64,000 nt of DNA from Janthinobacterium sp. PAMC25594 (lineage in GTDB: Bacteria > Pseudomonadota > Gammaproteobacteria > Burkholderiales > Burkholderiaceae_D): positions 5,270,001-5,334,000 of the forward strand of contig NZ_CP080377.1 in assembly GCF_019443505.1 (NCBI RefSeq), read 5' to 3'. This document shows positions 26,016-33,612 of this stretch, piece by piece. Both the position numbers and the translations under genes were made by a program. Each line of letters opens with the position of its first letter. The first letter of the stretch is position 1. The notes below the pieces were generated by a model. That model did not search any database, was not told the DNA's origin, and was given only the letters and a program-made list of their open reading frames with translations.

Positions 26016-26435
26016 ATGTCTAAAATCAAACAAGCCGCCGTCGCTGGATTTACCCTCGTCGAGTTGGTTATTGTCGTCCTCATCTTGGGAATTTTGGCGG
26101 CGATTGCTTTGCCGAAAATGATCAACATGAAAGACGAAGCGGGAGCGGCAGCGGTAGCGGCACTGGCTGGAAACGTGGCGGGGGCTTCATACACAAACAT
26201 GGCCGCGAAGATGGTTGGAAATCCGGCAGGTGTCGCCCTGAATTCAACGGCGACATGTAGCGTCGCCGCTCTGGCTCCTTTGATGAATGGCGGAATATTT
26301 CCCGCCGAGTTTTCAGTTCAAGCCGCCCCCGGTGGGGAGGATTGCTCAAAGCCCGCTGTTATAACAGTCAATTGCAGCTTCATGCATGTCGCGAGCGGCA
26401 AGAGTTCAACATCTGCAATCACATGCGCCCGCTGA
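26016..26435 (+). CDS. Type IV pilin (PilS-like prepilin)
   Basis: A 139-residue prepilin. The short basic leader ends at Gly11, followed by FTLVELVIVVLILGILAAIALP, the classic type IV pilin helix with Glu at +5. The rest is a small globular head with Cys residues (TATCSV, GEDCSK, VNCSF, ITCAR) that probably form disulfides. It needs a prepilin peptidase and assembly ATPase, neither of which is in the element. A GGAG site precedes the ATG. Its likely partner is the PilV-like tip pilin encoded on the opposite strand at 27-28 kb. In IncI plasmids such thin pili stabilise mating pairs in liquid. Confidence 0.85.
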   Translation: MSKIKQAAVAGFTLVELVIVVLILGILAAIALPKMINMKDEAGAAAVAALAGNVAGASYTNMAAKMVGNPAGVALNSTATCSVAALAPLMNGGIFPAEFSVQAAPGGEDCSKPAVITVNCSFMHVASGKSSTSAITCAR

Positions 26436-26520
26436 TTTTCGGGAATGCTTTGGCATTGTCAGATTTTCAAATGTGCGCAATAATGCAATTTCCGAAACGC
26501 AACAAAAATGGAGCAACAAG

Positions 26521-26868
26521 ATGGCAAAGAAAGCAGCGGGAAAGCAAGCGGAGGAAGTTGTTTACAAAAACGACGGGGCGGCAATGACGGCTATACTTAA
26601 AGACATGATCGCAAACCCCAAGGAGTATCGCCCCCTGACGCTTAAAGATTCACTTGAGCCGCTCTGGCCGCTGATTCAGCAAACTCTTGCTGCGGGCGTT
26701 CCAGCAAGCTCGATTGCTGCAAAGCTTCGCAGCGAGGAGCAGCTCGACGTTAGCGAAGCGGCTTTTCGCAAGTTTGTAGCCGACAAGCTGCCGAAAACGG
26801 ACAAGGCTATCGAGAAAGAAAAAGCGGATGCTGCCACGAAAGCGGCGGCGGGCAAGCCGAAGGCGTAA
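26521..26868 (+). CDS. Small protein with TraK-like helix-turn-helix segment
   Basis: A 115-residue soluble protein. The segment LWPLIQQTLAAGVPASSIAAKLRSEEQL, then DVSEAAFRKFVADKL, resembles the HTH-like arrangement in conjugative DNA-binding proteins such as IncP TraK and the Stb/MobC-like plasmid proteins, where a helix pair is followed by a recognition helix with Phe/Arg. The tail is Lys/Ala-rich. The ATG at 26521 has GGAG upstream. It lies 85 bases after the pilin gene and shares its terminator. Assignment to TraK is a guess from pattern, not an established match. Confidence 0.5.
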   Translation: MAKKAAGKQAEEVVYKNDGAAMTAILKDMIANPKEYRPLTLKDSLEPLWPLIQQTLAAGVPASSIAAKLRSEEQLDVSEAAFRKFVADKLPKTDKAIEKEKADAATKAAAGKPKA

Positions 26869-26880
26869 AAGTTCGCCAGA

Positions 26881-26910
26881 AAAAAAAGGCCGCTCACGCG
26901 GCTTTTTTTT
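26881..26910 (+). terminator. Terminator of the pilin transcript
   Basis: GCCGC-TCAC-GCGGC followed by T8, preceded by A7, so it can act in both directions. It lies 13 bases after the stop at 26868. Confidence 0.85.
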
Positions 26911-26924
26911 CGTCCGTTGATTTC

Positions 26925-26958
26925 GAAAAAACCGCCACCGCTTTAAGGCGGTGGCGGT
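26925..26958 (-). terminator. Terminator of the PilV-like operon
   Basis: An 11-bp perfect stem (ACCGCCACCGC/GCGGTGGCGGT, loop of six) with a T6 run on the minus strand, 16 bases past the stop of the PilV-like gene. Confidence 0.88.
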
Positions 26959-26973
26959 GTTGGCTCGTTTGAT

Positions 26974-28068
26974 TTAGTCGCATAAGAGCATGATGTTAGA
27001 ACCCGAAAAGTTCTTCTTCCAGCCCATCGCTGTGCATGTGTATGTTTCTCCCTTTGGGTAGCCTGTTGAGCCGTTATTGACGAGGCAAGGTGAGTAGCTC
27101 TTTCCGGTTGTGCCATCAAATCCGCTCACAAGTGGACAGAGCAGGACAGGCTCGGGCATTGGTGGCTCTTCTGTGTAATACGTGCCGCCGTTGGCGTCTT
27201 TGCACTGATATAGCGTCCCCGTTTGCATAGGCTTGATGGCGACGCAGAAAGGTGCAGGCGTTGGTGTGGGTGTTGGGGTGGATGTGGGTGTTGGGGTGGG
27301 CGTTGGGGCTGGCGGCGGCGTCGGCGTCGGGGTTGGCTCTGATTCCGTTGGCCGCGTCGGATGACCGACCCATACCGACGGCGTCGGCGACGGCGTGGGG
27401 AGTGGGTAGAGCGTCGTCGATTCATCGCCCCCGGCAGTCCAGCCGCCGCCGTCGGTTATCGCTGGCGGTGGAGCTATCCATTTCGGTAAAGATGACGGCA
27501 CCACAAGCGCCCAAAGCGGATTGACGCTTGCGGCTCGGGTAGTCAGAGAGAGCGCTAAAAATTGCACAGAGTTCGCAGCTTGGTTGCAGTAGTGTGCGGC
27601 CTCGTCGGGCGCGACGGCTTCGCCCTCCTTTGCTGTGTTGCCTTGATTGTTGATGCCCGTGAAGGCAAAGAGCGGCGAGGCTTGCACGACAAAGGCGGCG
27701 CAGGCGTCGCGGGGGATGCCGTCGAAAGTGACGCTCCAACGGTCGCCAGGGCGCTGATCTGATTCAGCTAAAAGCGTCGCCAAGCCCCACGGCGTTAAAA
27801 TTGCATTGCCGTCGATCTTGACGCCATCGACAAATGTCGGCGGCGACGCTCCGGCCCCGGAATAGTTCAGAGTTGTCGAATAGCGTGCATTCATGCCGGT
27901 GATGATGCTGCGGGCCGTTGCCGTGGCTGTGGCAATGTCTGAGCGTTGTGAGACTACGCCACCGAGCCGAATGGCTCCGACGGTGATCGCCGAGGCACCC
28001 GCAAGAACTAGCAGGATTTCGATCAGCGTGTAGCCTTGGGCTTTGTTTGACCTCTTATTGTTTTTCAT
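26974..28068 (-). CDS. PilV-like tip prepilin with Pro/Thr linker and Cys-rich head
   Basis: A 364-residue prepilin. The leader ends at Gly12 and is followed by YTLIEILLVLAGASAITVGAI, with Glu at +5. Residues 30-200 resemble the constant part of IncI PilV minor pilins. A Pro/Thr tandem linker of about 50 residues (PTPTPTP units) then carries a C-terminal domain of about 90 residues with six Cys. PilV is the pilus-tip adhesin that picks recipients in IncI conjugation, and its C-terminus is swapped by a shufflon; I see no inverted 19-bp recombination sites or Rci gene here. ATG at 28068 has AAGGAG. It is the last gene of the operon with the Cys-rich pair and the DUF3987-like gene. Confidence 0.75.
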   Translation of the reverse strand: MKNNKRSNKAQGYTLIEILLVLAGASAITVGAIRLGGVVSQRSDIATATATARSIITGMNARYSTTLNYSGAGASPPTFVDGVKIDGNAILTPWGLATLLAESDQRPGDRWSVTFDGIPRDACAAFVVQASPLFAFTGINNQGNTAKEGEAVAPDEAAHYCNQAANSVQFLALSLTTRAASVNPLWALVVPSSLPKWIAPPPAITDGGGWTAGGDESTTLYPLPTPSPTPSVWVGHPTRPTESEPTPTPTPPPAPTPTPTPTSTPTPTPTPAPFCVAIKPMQTGTLYQCKDANGGTYYTEEPPMPEPVLLCPLVSGFDGTTGKSYSPCLVNNGSTGYPKGETYTCTAMGWKKNFSGSNIMLLCD

Positions 28069-28090
28069 GTGTGTCTCCTTGATGTTGGTA

Positions 28091-28618
28091 TTAGAGTCTG
28101 CCGGATTGGCGGCGGGTTGCCGTGGGTGTTGCGGGGATGAGAGCGGCAAAGGCGCGCCGCTCTATCTCTGCTTGGAGGGCTGGTGTTGCTGCGATCATTG
28201 TCGCCATAGCTTTGTCTAGCGCGCTGCCTTTGCGAGCTGCTGCCCATGCAACTTCGCCGTTGCACTCGCGGGCCAGTTCTGGGGTAATGATCGACGTTGC
28301 GCAAGCGAGGCAAAGGAAACCGTAGCAGTCTGCACAGTCGCCGCAATGTTTTGCGGCGAGCCACTGTGCGCCGTCAAGATTCCCGAATCCAATGGCCTTG
28401 GCGCGAGAGACCGGACGCAATGCCCGCTTGCTCACGTCGATGCCTCGGAAGTGGTTGAGGCGGCCGATGAGGTAGGATGAAGCCCACCCACTTGCATCGC
28501 CAATTTGCAGCGAAACACTGACTAGCAGCGGCACGGGCCAATCGCCGCCGAGCGTGCGCTGGATCGTGTAGCCCATGCTTTCGATGAGCGCCCAGTTTTC
28601 ATTGATTTTCTTAGCCAT
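28091..28618 (-). CDS. Cys-rich paralogue B, unknown function
   Basis: A 175-residue protein closely related to its upstream neighbour. The first 19 residues (MAKKINENWALIESMGYTIQ-like) and the last 65 (CNGEVAWAAARKGSALDKAM to the C-terminus) are nearly the same in both, while the centre (residues 20-95) differs almost completely. A motif CGDCADCYGFLCLAC (residues 92-106) has the look of a metal- or disulfide-binding knuckle. There is no signal peptide or membrane segment. GGAG precedes the ATG. I do not recognise a family. Confidence 0.7.
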   Translation of the reverse strand: MAKKINENWALIESMGYTIQRTLGGDWPVPLLVSVSLQIGDASGWASSYLIGRLNHFRGIDVSKRALRPVSRAKAIGFGNLDGAQWLAAKHCGDCADCYGFLCLACATSIITPELARECNGEVAWAAARKGSALDKAMATMIAATPALQAEIERRAFAALIPATPTATRRQSGRL

Positions 28619-28636
28619 GCGTGTCTCCTTTTATGA

Positions 28637-29161
28637 TTAGAGTCTGCCGCCAGGGCGGCGGGTTGCGGTGGGTGTGGCGGGGAGGATTGCGGCCAAGGCG
28701 CGCCGCTCTATCTCGGCTTGAATAGCTGGCGTGGTGGCAATAATTTCAGCCATCGCGCGGTCTAGCGCGCTGCCTTTGCGAGCTGCCGCCCATGCGGCCT
28801 CGCCGTTGAGCGCTCGCACGACCTCGGGGGTGAATAAGGCCGTTGCGCATTCGACGCAAGAAAGGCCGTGGATATGAAAGCCGTAGAGATCGTTGCAGCA
28901 ATCCTTGTAGCGGATTTGAACAAATCGGCAAGAGCTTTTGAGAGCGTTGCCCGCTCGCCGGCTCAGGTCGGCGCCGGGGCCTTTGTAGCCTGCGGGGGTG
29001 GTGATTTCGTCGCCGATGGCGCCGCCTATCTCCCGCTCGATGCACTCGCGAAGTGGAACAGCGACAAACCTTCTTGTGTCGTTGCTGTAGGAGAAAGTTT
29101 GCTGAATCGTGTAGCCCATGCTCTCGATGAGCGCCCAGTTTTTATTAATTGTCTTAGCCAT
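28637..29161 (-). CDS. Cys-rich paralogue A, unknown function
   Basis: A 174-residue protein, tandem paralogue of the next gene. It shares the N-terminal KNWALIESMGYTIQ, the C-terminal block NGEAAWAAARKGSALDRAM and IQAEIERRA...LPATPTATRR, but has its own centre and a different Cys arrangement (CCNDLYGFHIHGLSCVEC). The second ATG (29161) matches the paralogue's start and has AAGGAG seven bases upstream; the first ATG two codons earlier lies too close to that site. The pair arose by duplication followed by fast change of the middle. Confidence 0.7.
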   Translation of the reverse strand: MAKTINKNWALIESMGYTIQQTFSYSNDTRRFVAVPLRECIEREIGGAIGDEITTPAGYKGPGADLSRRAGNALKSSCRFVQIRYKDCCNDLYGFHIHGLSCVECATALFTPEVVRALNGEAAWAAARKGSALDRAMAEIIATTPAIQAEIERRALAAILPATPTATRRPGGRL

Positions 29162-29163
29162 TT

Positions 29164-30573
29164 TCATGCTCCTTTTTTATTGCCGCGTGGGCATTTTGCG
29201 GGGGTGGCGTCGGCTTCTTTTAACAGCTCAAAGAGCGAGGTTTTAAATTTCGGATCGTGGATTTTGATTGATCGAAGCATGCCGAAGATTTCCTCTTTCT
29301 TCATCGTGAATTTCCGGGAAATTTCACGCATGCCGAAATAGGGTTTGCCCTCGTTGGCTCGGATGAAGTCTATGAATTTGTCAATTTTTTGTTTGACGTT
29401 CGGGACTTCGGCGCGGTTGGCTTGGGCGTTGATGAACTGCTGCAAGCTATTGAGTAAATACATCGAAACCTTCAAGCCCCACTGCAAGCTGTATTCATCG
29501 ACGACAAGGCCGGGCTTCTTGTGCAAGATGTGATGAAAGACGGCATAGCGCCAAGACTCCATCATGTATGTCCGATAGTAGACCTCGTGGTTTGAGAGAA
29601 AGCGCGAATATTGCCGATCCCAAAACGTCTTGAAGGTTGACATATATAGACGCGTGCATGGCAGGGAAAAGGTGTAGGCGTTGCCCTCAATTGATTGCGT
29701 GAAGATGGCGGCAAGCTCGTCTTGCAGAATCTCATCGCCGATGGCTTCGAGGTCAAAAAGCGCCGTGTCGGCAAATGATTTGCCGCTCTCGAAACTGTCG
29801 CGCCCTGCCCATGCGGTTGTGAAGCGGCGAAACATTCCGTTGTTCATTGACTCTTCCGAAATGGCGCTAATCATCGCTTTGATAGTGTTAATCATCAGCA
29901 CGGTCAAAACGGGGCCATCGACTGACATGGCATCGCCTTTCGTTCCGTAGCCGATGCTGCCATGGTCTTTTGTGAGCAGCATTGAGCCATTGACGCCTGC
30001 AAGAGCGCCGGTCGTGGCGTCCACTTGTTTAATGAACTGGCTGGCCTCGTCTTGCTTCCAGAAGCCGCGATGGTCGGGGAGGTCGTCGAGCTGTTGAACG
30101 TAGGAGCCGTTCGAGACCGGTTGCACGAAATTGGACTCAACCAGGGGGCGTCCGGTTGCTAAGTCGCGGGGCATTGCGTCGGTGATGATCGAAGCGGAAA
30201 GCGATTTCATTGCTCCGGTGTCGCTCAACAGCATGACCCATGTATCTAGCTCTGTCGCCTTTTTTGTTTTCGGGATTTTGCAGGTCGCCTTGTTCTCGAC
30301 GCACCACGCCGAGACCATCGAAAGAAATGTAAAGATTGGCAATGCGGGGTGGGCGTTGGTGTGCTTGTAGAAGCGGTGGAAGATCATGCTAATAGCATCG
30401 TTAGTTTGAACATCGACAAGCGGATTATCGACAAGCATCAGAATATCGGCGATCTGCTGGGCAGTATCGTCGAAGGAGATGGCGCGCAGGTAGCTGTCAA
30501 CCATTTGACGCTCGACCGCATGCGGCGGCGTGGCTGTCGCGGGCTTCTTTGTGGTGGGGGATTTTTTGGGCAT
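29164..30573 (-). CDS. DUF3987/YfjI-like protein with degenerate P-loop
   Basis: A 469-residue soluble protein that resembles DUF3987 proteins of phages, plasmids and islands, which are often linked to primase or helicase functions. The region LLSDTGAMKSLSAS (115-128) sits where a Walker A loop is expected but reads S-D-T-G-A-M-K-S, lacking both glycines at conserved positions. FWKQDEASQFIKQV (169-182) could be the Walker B counterpart. The C-terminal part (about 400-450) contains a winged-helix-like stretch (FGMREISRKFTMKKEEIFGMLRS). It is the main gene of its operon and the best candidate for a replication or maintenance protein. GAGG precedes the ATG. Confidence 0.55.
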   Translation of the reverse strand: MPKKSPTTKKPATATPPHAVERQMVDSYLRAISFDDTAQQIADILMLVDNPLVDVQTNDAISMIFHRFYKHTNAHPALPIFTFLSMVSAWCVENKATCKIPKTKKATELDTWVMLLSDTGAMKSLSASIITDAMPRDLATGRPLVESNFVQPVSNGSYVQQLDDLPDHRGFWKQDEASQFIKQVDATTGALAGVNGSMLLTKDHGSIGYGTKGDAMSVDGPVLTVLMINTIKAMISAISEESMNNGMFRRFTTAWAGRDSFESGKSFADTALFDLEAIGDEILQDELAAIFTQSIEGNAYTFSLPCTRLYMSTFKTFWDRQYSRFLSNHEVYYRTYMMESWRYAVFHHILHKKPGLVVDEYSLQWGLKVSMYLLNSLQQFINAQANRAEVPNVKQKIDKFIDFIRANEGKPYFGMREISRKFTMKKEEIFGMLRSIKIHDPKFKTSLFELLKEADATPAKCPRGNKKGA

Positions 30574-30650
30574 GTCATCCTCTTTTTTTTGTTGTTGTTG
30601 GATGCTGTTCGTTGACTGGCAAGCGCCTTGGCGCTTGCCTTGGGGTTGGT

Positions 30651-30953
30651 TTAGAGCGTGAGGGCTTTGCGGCTTGGGGCGGCTTGAATGGCTCGGGAAA
30701 GTGCCGCACGCTCGAGGCGGACCAGCTCGCGGAAGATGGCCTCTCGATCTTCTACCAGTTTGCGGAGGGCGGCGCCCAAGTGGGTGCCAGTCTTGGTGGC
30801 GGGCGTCTTGCTTTCAAGCTTTGCGGCGTTCATGTTGTTGCTGCGAAAGGTTGCGAAGTAAGGGCCGATGTAGGCCCGCGCCCAGCCGTTTTTTTGCGAT
30901 GCGATGCGGAATGGGAGGCCGGTGGCAATGAGGGCTTGATAGTCTGCATTCAT
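30651..30953 (-). CDS. Small protein leading the DUF3987 operon
   Basis: A 100-residue protein without a recognised family. The N-terminal half has strands (FRIASQKNGWARAYIGPYFATF), the C-terminal half is helical and basic (LGAALRKLVEDREAIFRELVRLERAAL). The ATG at 30953 has AAAGGAG seven bases upstream, so I do not use the longer reading that extends into the iteron region. It lies between the iteron repeats and the DUF3987-like gene and may bind that DNA, which is conjecture. Confidence 0.55.
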   Translation of the reverse strand: MNADYQALIATGLPFRIASQKNGWARAYIGPYFATFRSNNMNAAKLESKTPATKTGTHLGAALRKLVEDREAIFRELVRLERAALSRAIQAAPSRKALTL

Positions 30954-31067
30954 GTGTTGCTCCTTTTTTTGTTGCCCCGGCCTCGCCGTTGCTGTCTTTA
31001 CCTTCTCACAGGCATGCGAGTTTGTCAGAGCCGTCCGTCGGTTTTCTCTGACAGCGTGAGCGGGTAG

Positions 31068-31313
31068 CTCTGACAGTCTGACAGTCTGACAATTTGATTT
31101 TTGTGCGTTAATTCTCATAGGAGAAACAGCGCGGCGAAGTTGTCAGAAAAGTGTCAGAAAAGTGATTCTGACAAATCGGGGCTGCTGACAAGGGGGGGGG
31201 GTGGCCTCTGACAGTCTGACAGTCTGACAATTTGATTTTTGTGCGTTAATTCTCATAGGAGAAACAGCGCGGCGAAGTTGTCAGAAAAGTGTCAGAAAAG
31301 TGATTCTGACAAA
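31068..31313. repeat. 138-bp tandem duplication packed with TGACAG iterons
   Basis: Bases 31068-31175 recur exactly at 31206-31313 (108 bp, offset 138). Each copy holds three head-to-tail CTGACA-type 8-mers (TCTGACAG, TCTGACAG, TCTGACAA), then a spacer, then inverted words TTGTCAG and GTGTCAG and a final TTCTGACAA. A further TTGTCAGAG and CTCTGACAG lie at 31022 and 31046, and the spacer holds CTGCTGACAAG. The block occupies the intergenic space between the leftward DUF3987 operon and the rightward ankyrin gene. The pattern is that of an iteron origin or of a control region for a repeat-binding protein. Confidence 0.85.
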
Positions 31314-31412
31314 CCGGAATGGACGGAAATAATTGCAGCGCTCATAATTGCAAAGAAAGCACCCGGCGAGCGTTGAATTTTTCACGCACGGCCACGCGCT
31401 GAAAGGATGGAC

Positions 31413-32033
31413 ATGGCGGGGAAGAAAGCGGAGCGGGATAGGCTGCGGCGAGAGGCGGCAGTGGCGCGGGTTGCGGCGGAGGATAAATTTGCCGAATGGT
31501 GGCCTATCTTACAGATGATAACGGTTGGGGATGCTAGCGGTGTCGCCCCATTCCTGAGTGCGGAGAGCGTTAGATATATCCCACCGGTAGAGATGTATGA
31601 GACTAATGAGCCGCCTGCCGATTTGTTTAGCGGGGCGTGCCTGCGCGCCAAGCTACCGGGGATGGATGCTATCGCTATAAAAATAGCTCAAATGCTTGTT
31701 CATGAAGCGGTGAATGATGCAACATTTGACTTGGCAGGGCGAAGGTATAGTGATCAATATGTGACGCCGCTTCATCTTGCAGTGATGAGCGGGCTACCCG
31801 CTGTTGTCGGGATTCTCTTGCCTCACGTTGACCCGCTTGTGCAGAATATTCATGGAGAAACGGCGCACAAATTTGCAATGTTGAATAAAGAGCCTGAACT
31901 TGCAAGATTAATTGACAACCATTTGGCGCAGATGGAGCGGGCCGAGTTGGAGGCTTCGACGCTAGCGGCGGCGCCTACTGCTGTCACAGTGGAGGAGGCG
32001 CGGAGGCGCCGAATCGATCCTTTCGCGAAGTGA
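31413..32033 (+). CDS. Ankyrin-repeat protein
   Basis: A 206-residue cytoplasmic protein. The centre has ankyrin-type repeats: TPLHLAVMSGLPAVVGILLPHVDP, then VQNIHGETAHKFAMLNKEPELARLI. The N-terminus is a charged helix with many Arg/Glu. I start at the second ATG (31413) because the AAAGGA site directly abuts the first one. Ankyrin repeats mediate protein contacts; partner and role are unknown. It is the only rightward gene between the iterons and the integrase, a place where islands often keep cargo. Confidence 0.7.
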   Translation: MAGKKAERDRLRREAAVARVAAEDKFAEWWPILQMITVGDASGVAPFLSAESVRYIPPVEMYETNEPPADLFSGACLRAKLPGMDAIAIKIAQMLVHEAVNDATFDLAGRRYSDQYVTPLHLAVMSGLPAVVGILLPHVDPLVQNIHGETAHKFAMLNKEPELARLIDNHLAQMERAELEASTLAAAPTAVTVEEARRRRIDPFAK

Positions 32034-32053
32034 AAAAGGCCGCATGAGCGGCC
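32033..32053 (-). terminator. Terminator of the integrase gene
   Basis: GGCCGC-ATGA-GCGGCC with T5 on the minus strand, 23 bases beyond the integrase stop. It overlaps the end of the ankyrin gene's stop context, so it may stop both convergent transcripts. Confidence 0.7.
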
Positions 32054-32075
32054 TTGGCGGGGGGAGTAGCGAGGG

Positions 32076-33530
32076 CTACGCCTTGGGCTTGGCGGCGAGG
32101 CGAGCGCGGTTGGCCTTGCGGCGAGCGAGGTCGGCGGCTTTCGCCTCGGCCTTCACTTCCGCCCAATTCGAGCGGTTGGCGATGAAGGCGCCGAACTGGC
32201 CCGCGTATTTGAGCGCCGCGAGGTCAATGGGATGGCGGACAAGATCGGCGATCTTTTTGAGGTCGGGAAGGTCGCGGACGTAGCCCGCATGCGTCGAGAC
32301 GCCCTCGCCCACGGCGTGGCCGACGATGCGCATAGCTTGCATGGTGTTAGCGCCCTCGTTAGCGAGCATTGTCGAGACGCCGACGCGGAAAGAGTGAAAA
32401 CTCTTTCGGTCGTTAGGGTCTTCGATGTTGAGCGCCCGGCGCCGGGCAAGCATCGCTATGGATAGCTCCTTGGCGTAGGACTCATTGACCAGCCCGCGAT
32501 GGGGGAACAGTCGAGGAGCGCTCGAAGCGGCTACCTCGGCGACGTAATCGAGGAAGCCCAAGGCCAGCAAGCTCTCGCAGATTGGGACGTTGCGAATCCC
32601 TGCGCTCGTCTTTGATTGCGGTATGTGAATAAAATGCACGCCCGCCACGGCTTTAACATCGCCGGGTTTGATCGCTGTGGCCTCGCTGATACGCATGCCG
32701 GTATAGAGGCCCAATAGCGGCCCCCAATAGGTATCCGGCGCCGTCATGGCTGCGAGGTAGCTGGCTGGCTCGAAGAAGCGGGCGAGGTCGTCGGGCGTGA
32801 AAAGGTCGTAGGGCTGGTTCTTGTTTTTTCGCTCGGTCTTCGTGAGCATGAAGAGACCCGCAACGGGGTTCTCCGTGCCGCCGTGCATGCCGTGAGCGCT
32901 CAAATATTTGAAGAAGTCGAACAGGCTCATTAGCTTGTTGTCGATTGTTTTTGGCGTCTGCTTCTCTTTGATTAGCGCTTGCTTGTATTCGACGATCTGC
33001 GCTCGCGTGATGTCGTTAACGCAGGCGCGGGCGGGCATTAGCTTGATGAAATTGGCGACATGATAGCCCTTGGCTGCGACAGTGCGAGGGGCGTTCTTGC
33101 CGCCGCATTCTTCTAGCCAAAGCTTGGCGGCGTCGGCCAGCGAGTGCGAGGGCGGCAAGGCGGCGGCGGGCGCCTGCGGGCGTGGTGGCTGGTCTTCAAC
33201 GTCAATAGGGCCGATGCGTTCAATGGCTTCAAGCATCTGCATGGCTCGCAGGTGGTCGGCTTCGCTGCCGTCGGTTTTGATCGTCCTGCCATCTTTAAGG
33301 GTTATCTCATAATCGCGCAAGCTTGCCACGTCAAAATTAAAATCCGATATTTTGGGATTGCTCATTGCGCGCGCTCTTTCTATGTTGAGATTTAATTGCA
33401 ACGCGACAATGTTAGCAGTGTGTGCGCATCTTGTGCGAAGCGAGACGCGGCGATCAGTTCCGCCGCTTTTGAGGCGAAAATAGTAGATGCCTGCCGGTGT
33501 GCGTCCGAGGCGTGGGGCAAAAATGGCCAT
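32076..33530 (-). CDS. Tyrosine site-specific integrase
   Basis: A 484-residue phage-type recombinase. An N-terminal arm-binding part and a SAM-like core-binding domain (SLADAAKLWLEECGGKN to about residue 225) precede the catalytic domain. The active-site set is complete: Arg280 (TGMRISEA), Lys307 (SKTSA), His379 and Arg382 (FHSFR), His405 (IVGHA) and the nucleophile Tyr417 (HAGYVRD). It should excise and integrate the element at the tRNA-fMet core. The gene starts 83 bases inside attR and reads inward. No excisionase gene of recognisable type was seen. Confidence 0.93.
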   Translation of the reverse strand: MAIFAPRLGRTPAGIYYFRLKSGGTDRRVSLRTRCAHTANIVALQLNLNIERARAMSNPKISDFNFDVASLRDYEITLKDGRTIKTDGSEADHLRAMQMLEAIERIGPIDVEDQPPRPQAPAAALPPSHSLADAAKLWLEECGGKNAPRTVAAKGYHVANFIKLMPARACVNDITRAQIVEYKQALIKEKQTPKTIDNKLMSLFDFFKYLSAHGMHGGTENPVAGLFMLTKTERKNKNQPYDLFTPDDLARFFEPASYLAAMTAPDTYWGPLLGLYTGMRISEATAIKPGDVKAVAGVHFIHIPQSKTSAGIRNVPICESLLALGFLDYVAEVAASSAPRLFPHRGLVNESYAKELSIAMLARRRALNIEDPNDRKSFHSFRVGVSTMLANEGANTMQAMRIVGHAVGEGVSTHAGYVRDLPDLKKIADLVRHPIDLAALKYAGQFGAFIANRSNWAEVKAEAKAADLARRKANRARLAAKPKA

Positions 33531-33612
33531 GGTGGTGCTTTCGGTGTGACACTGAGCGCGCGGGGGCGAAAAAAAATCCCTTGAGATTCAACGACTTGCA
33601 CAAGAGTGCAGA

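Noticed and set aside
26974..28068. Shufflon at the PilV C-terminus
   Set aside because: No inverted recombination sites, no alternative C-terminal segments beside the gene and no Rci recombinase; the only tyrosine recombinase is the att-linked integrase.
31022..31313. CRISPR-like array
   Set aside because: The repeated words are 8 bases, in both orientations, and the 108-bp blocks are identical in full; there are no unique spacers or cas genes.
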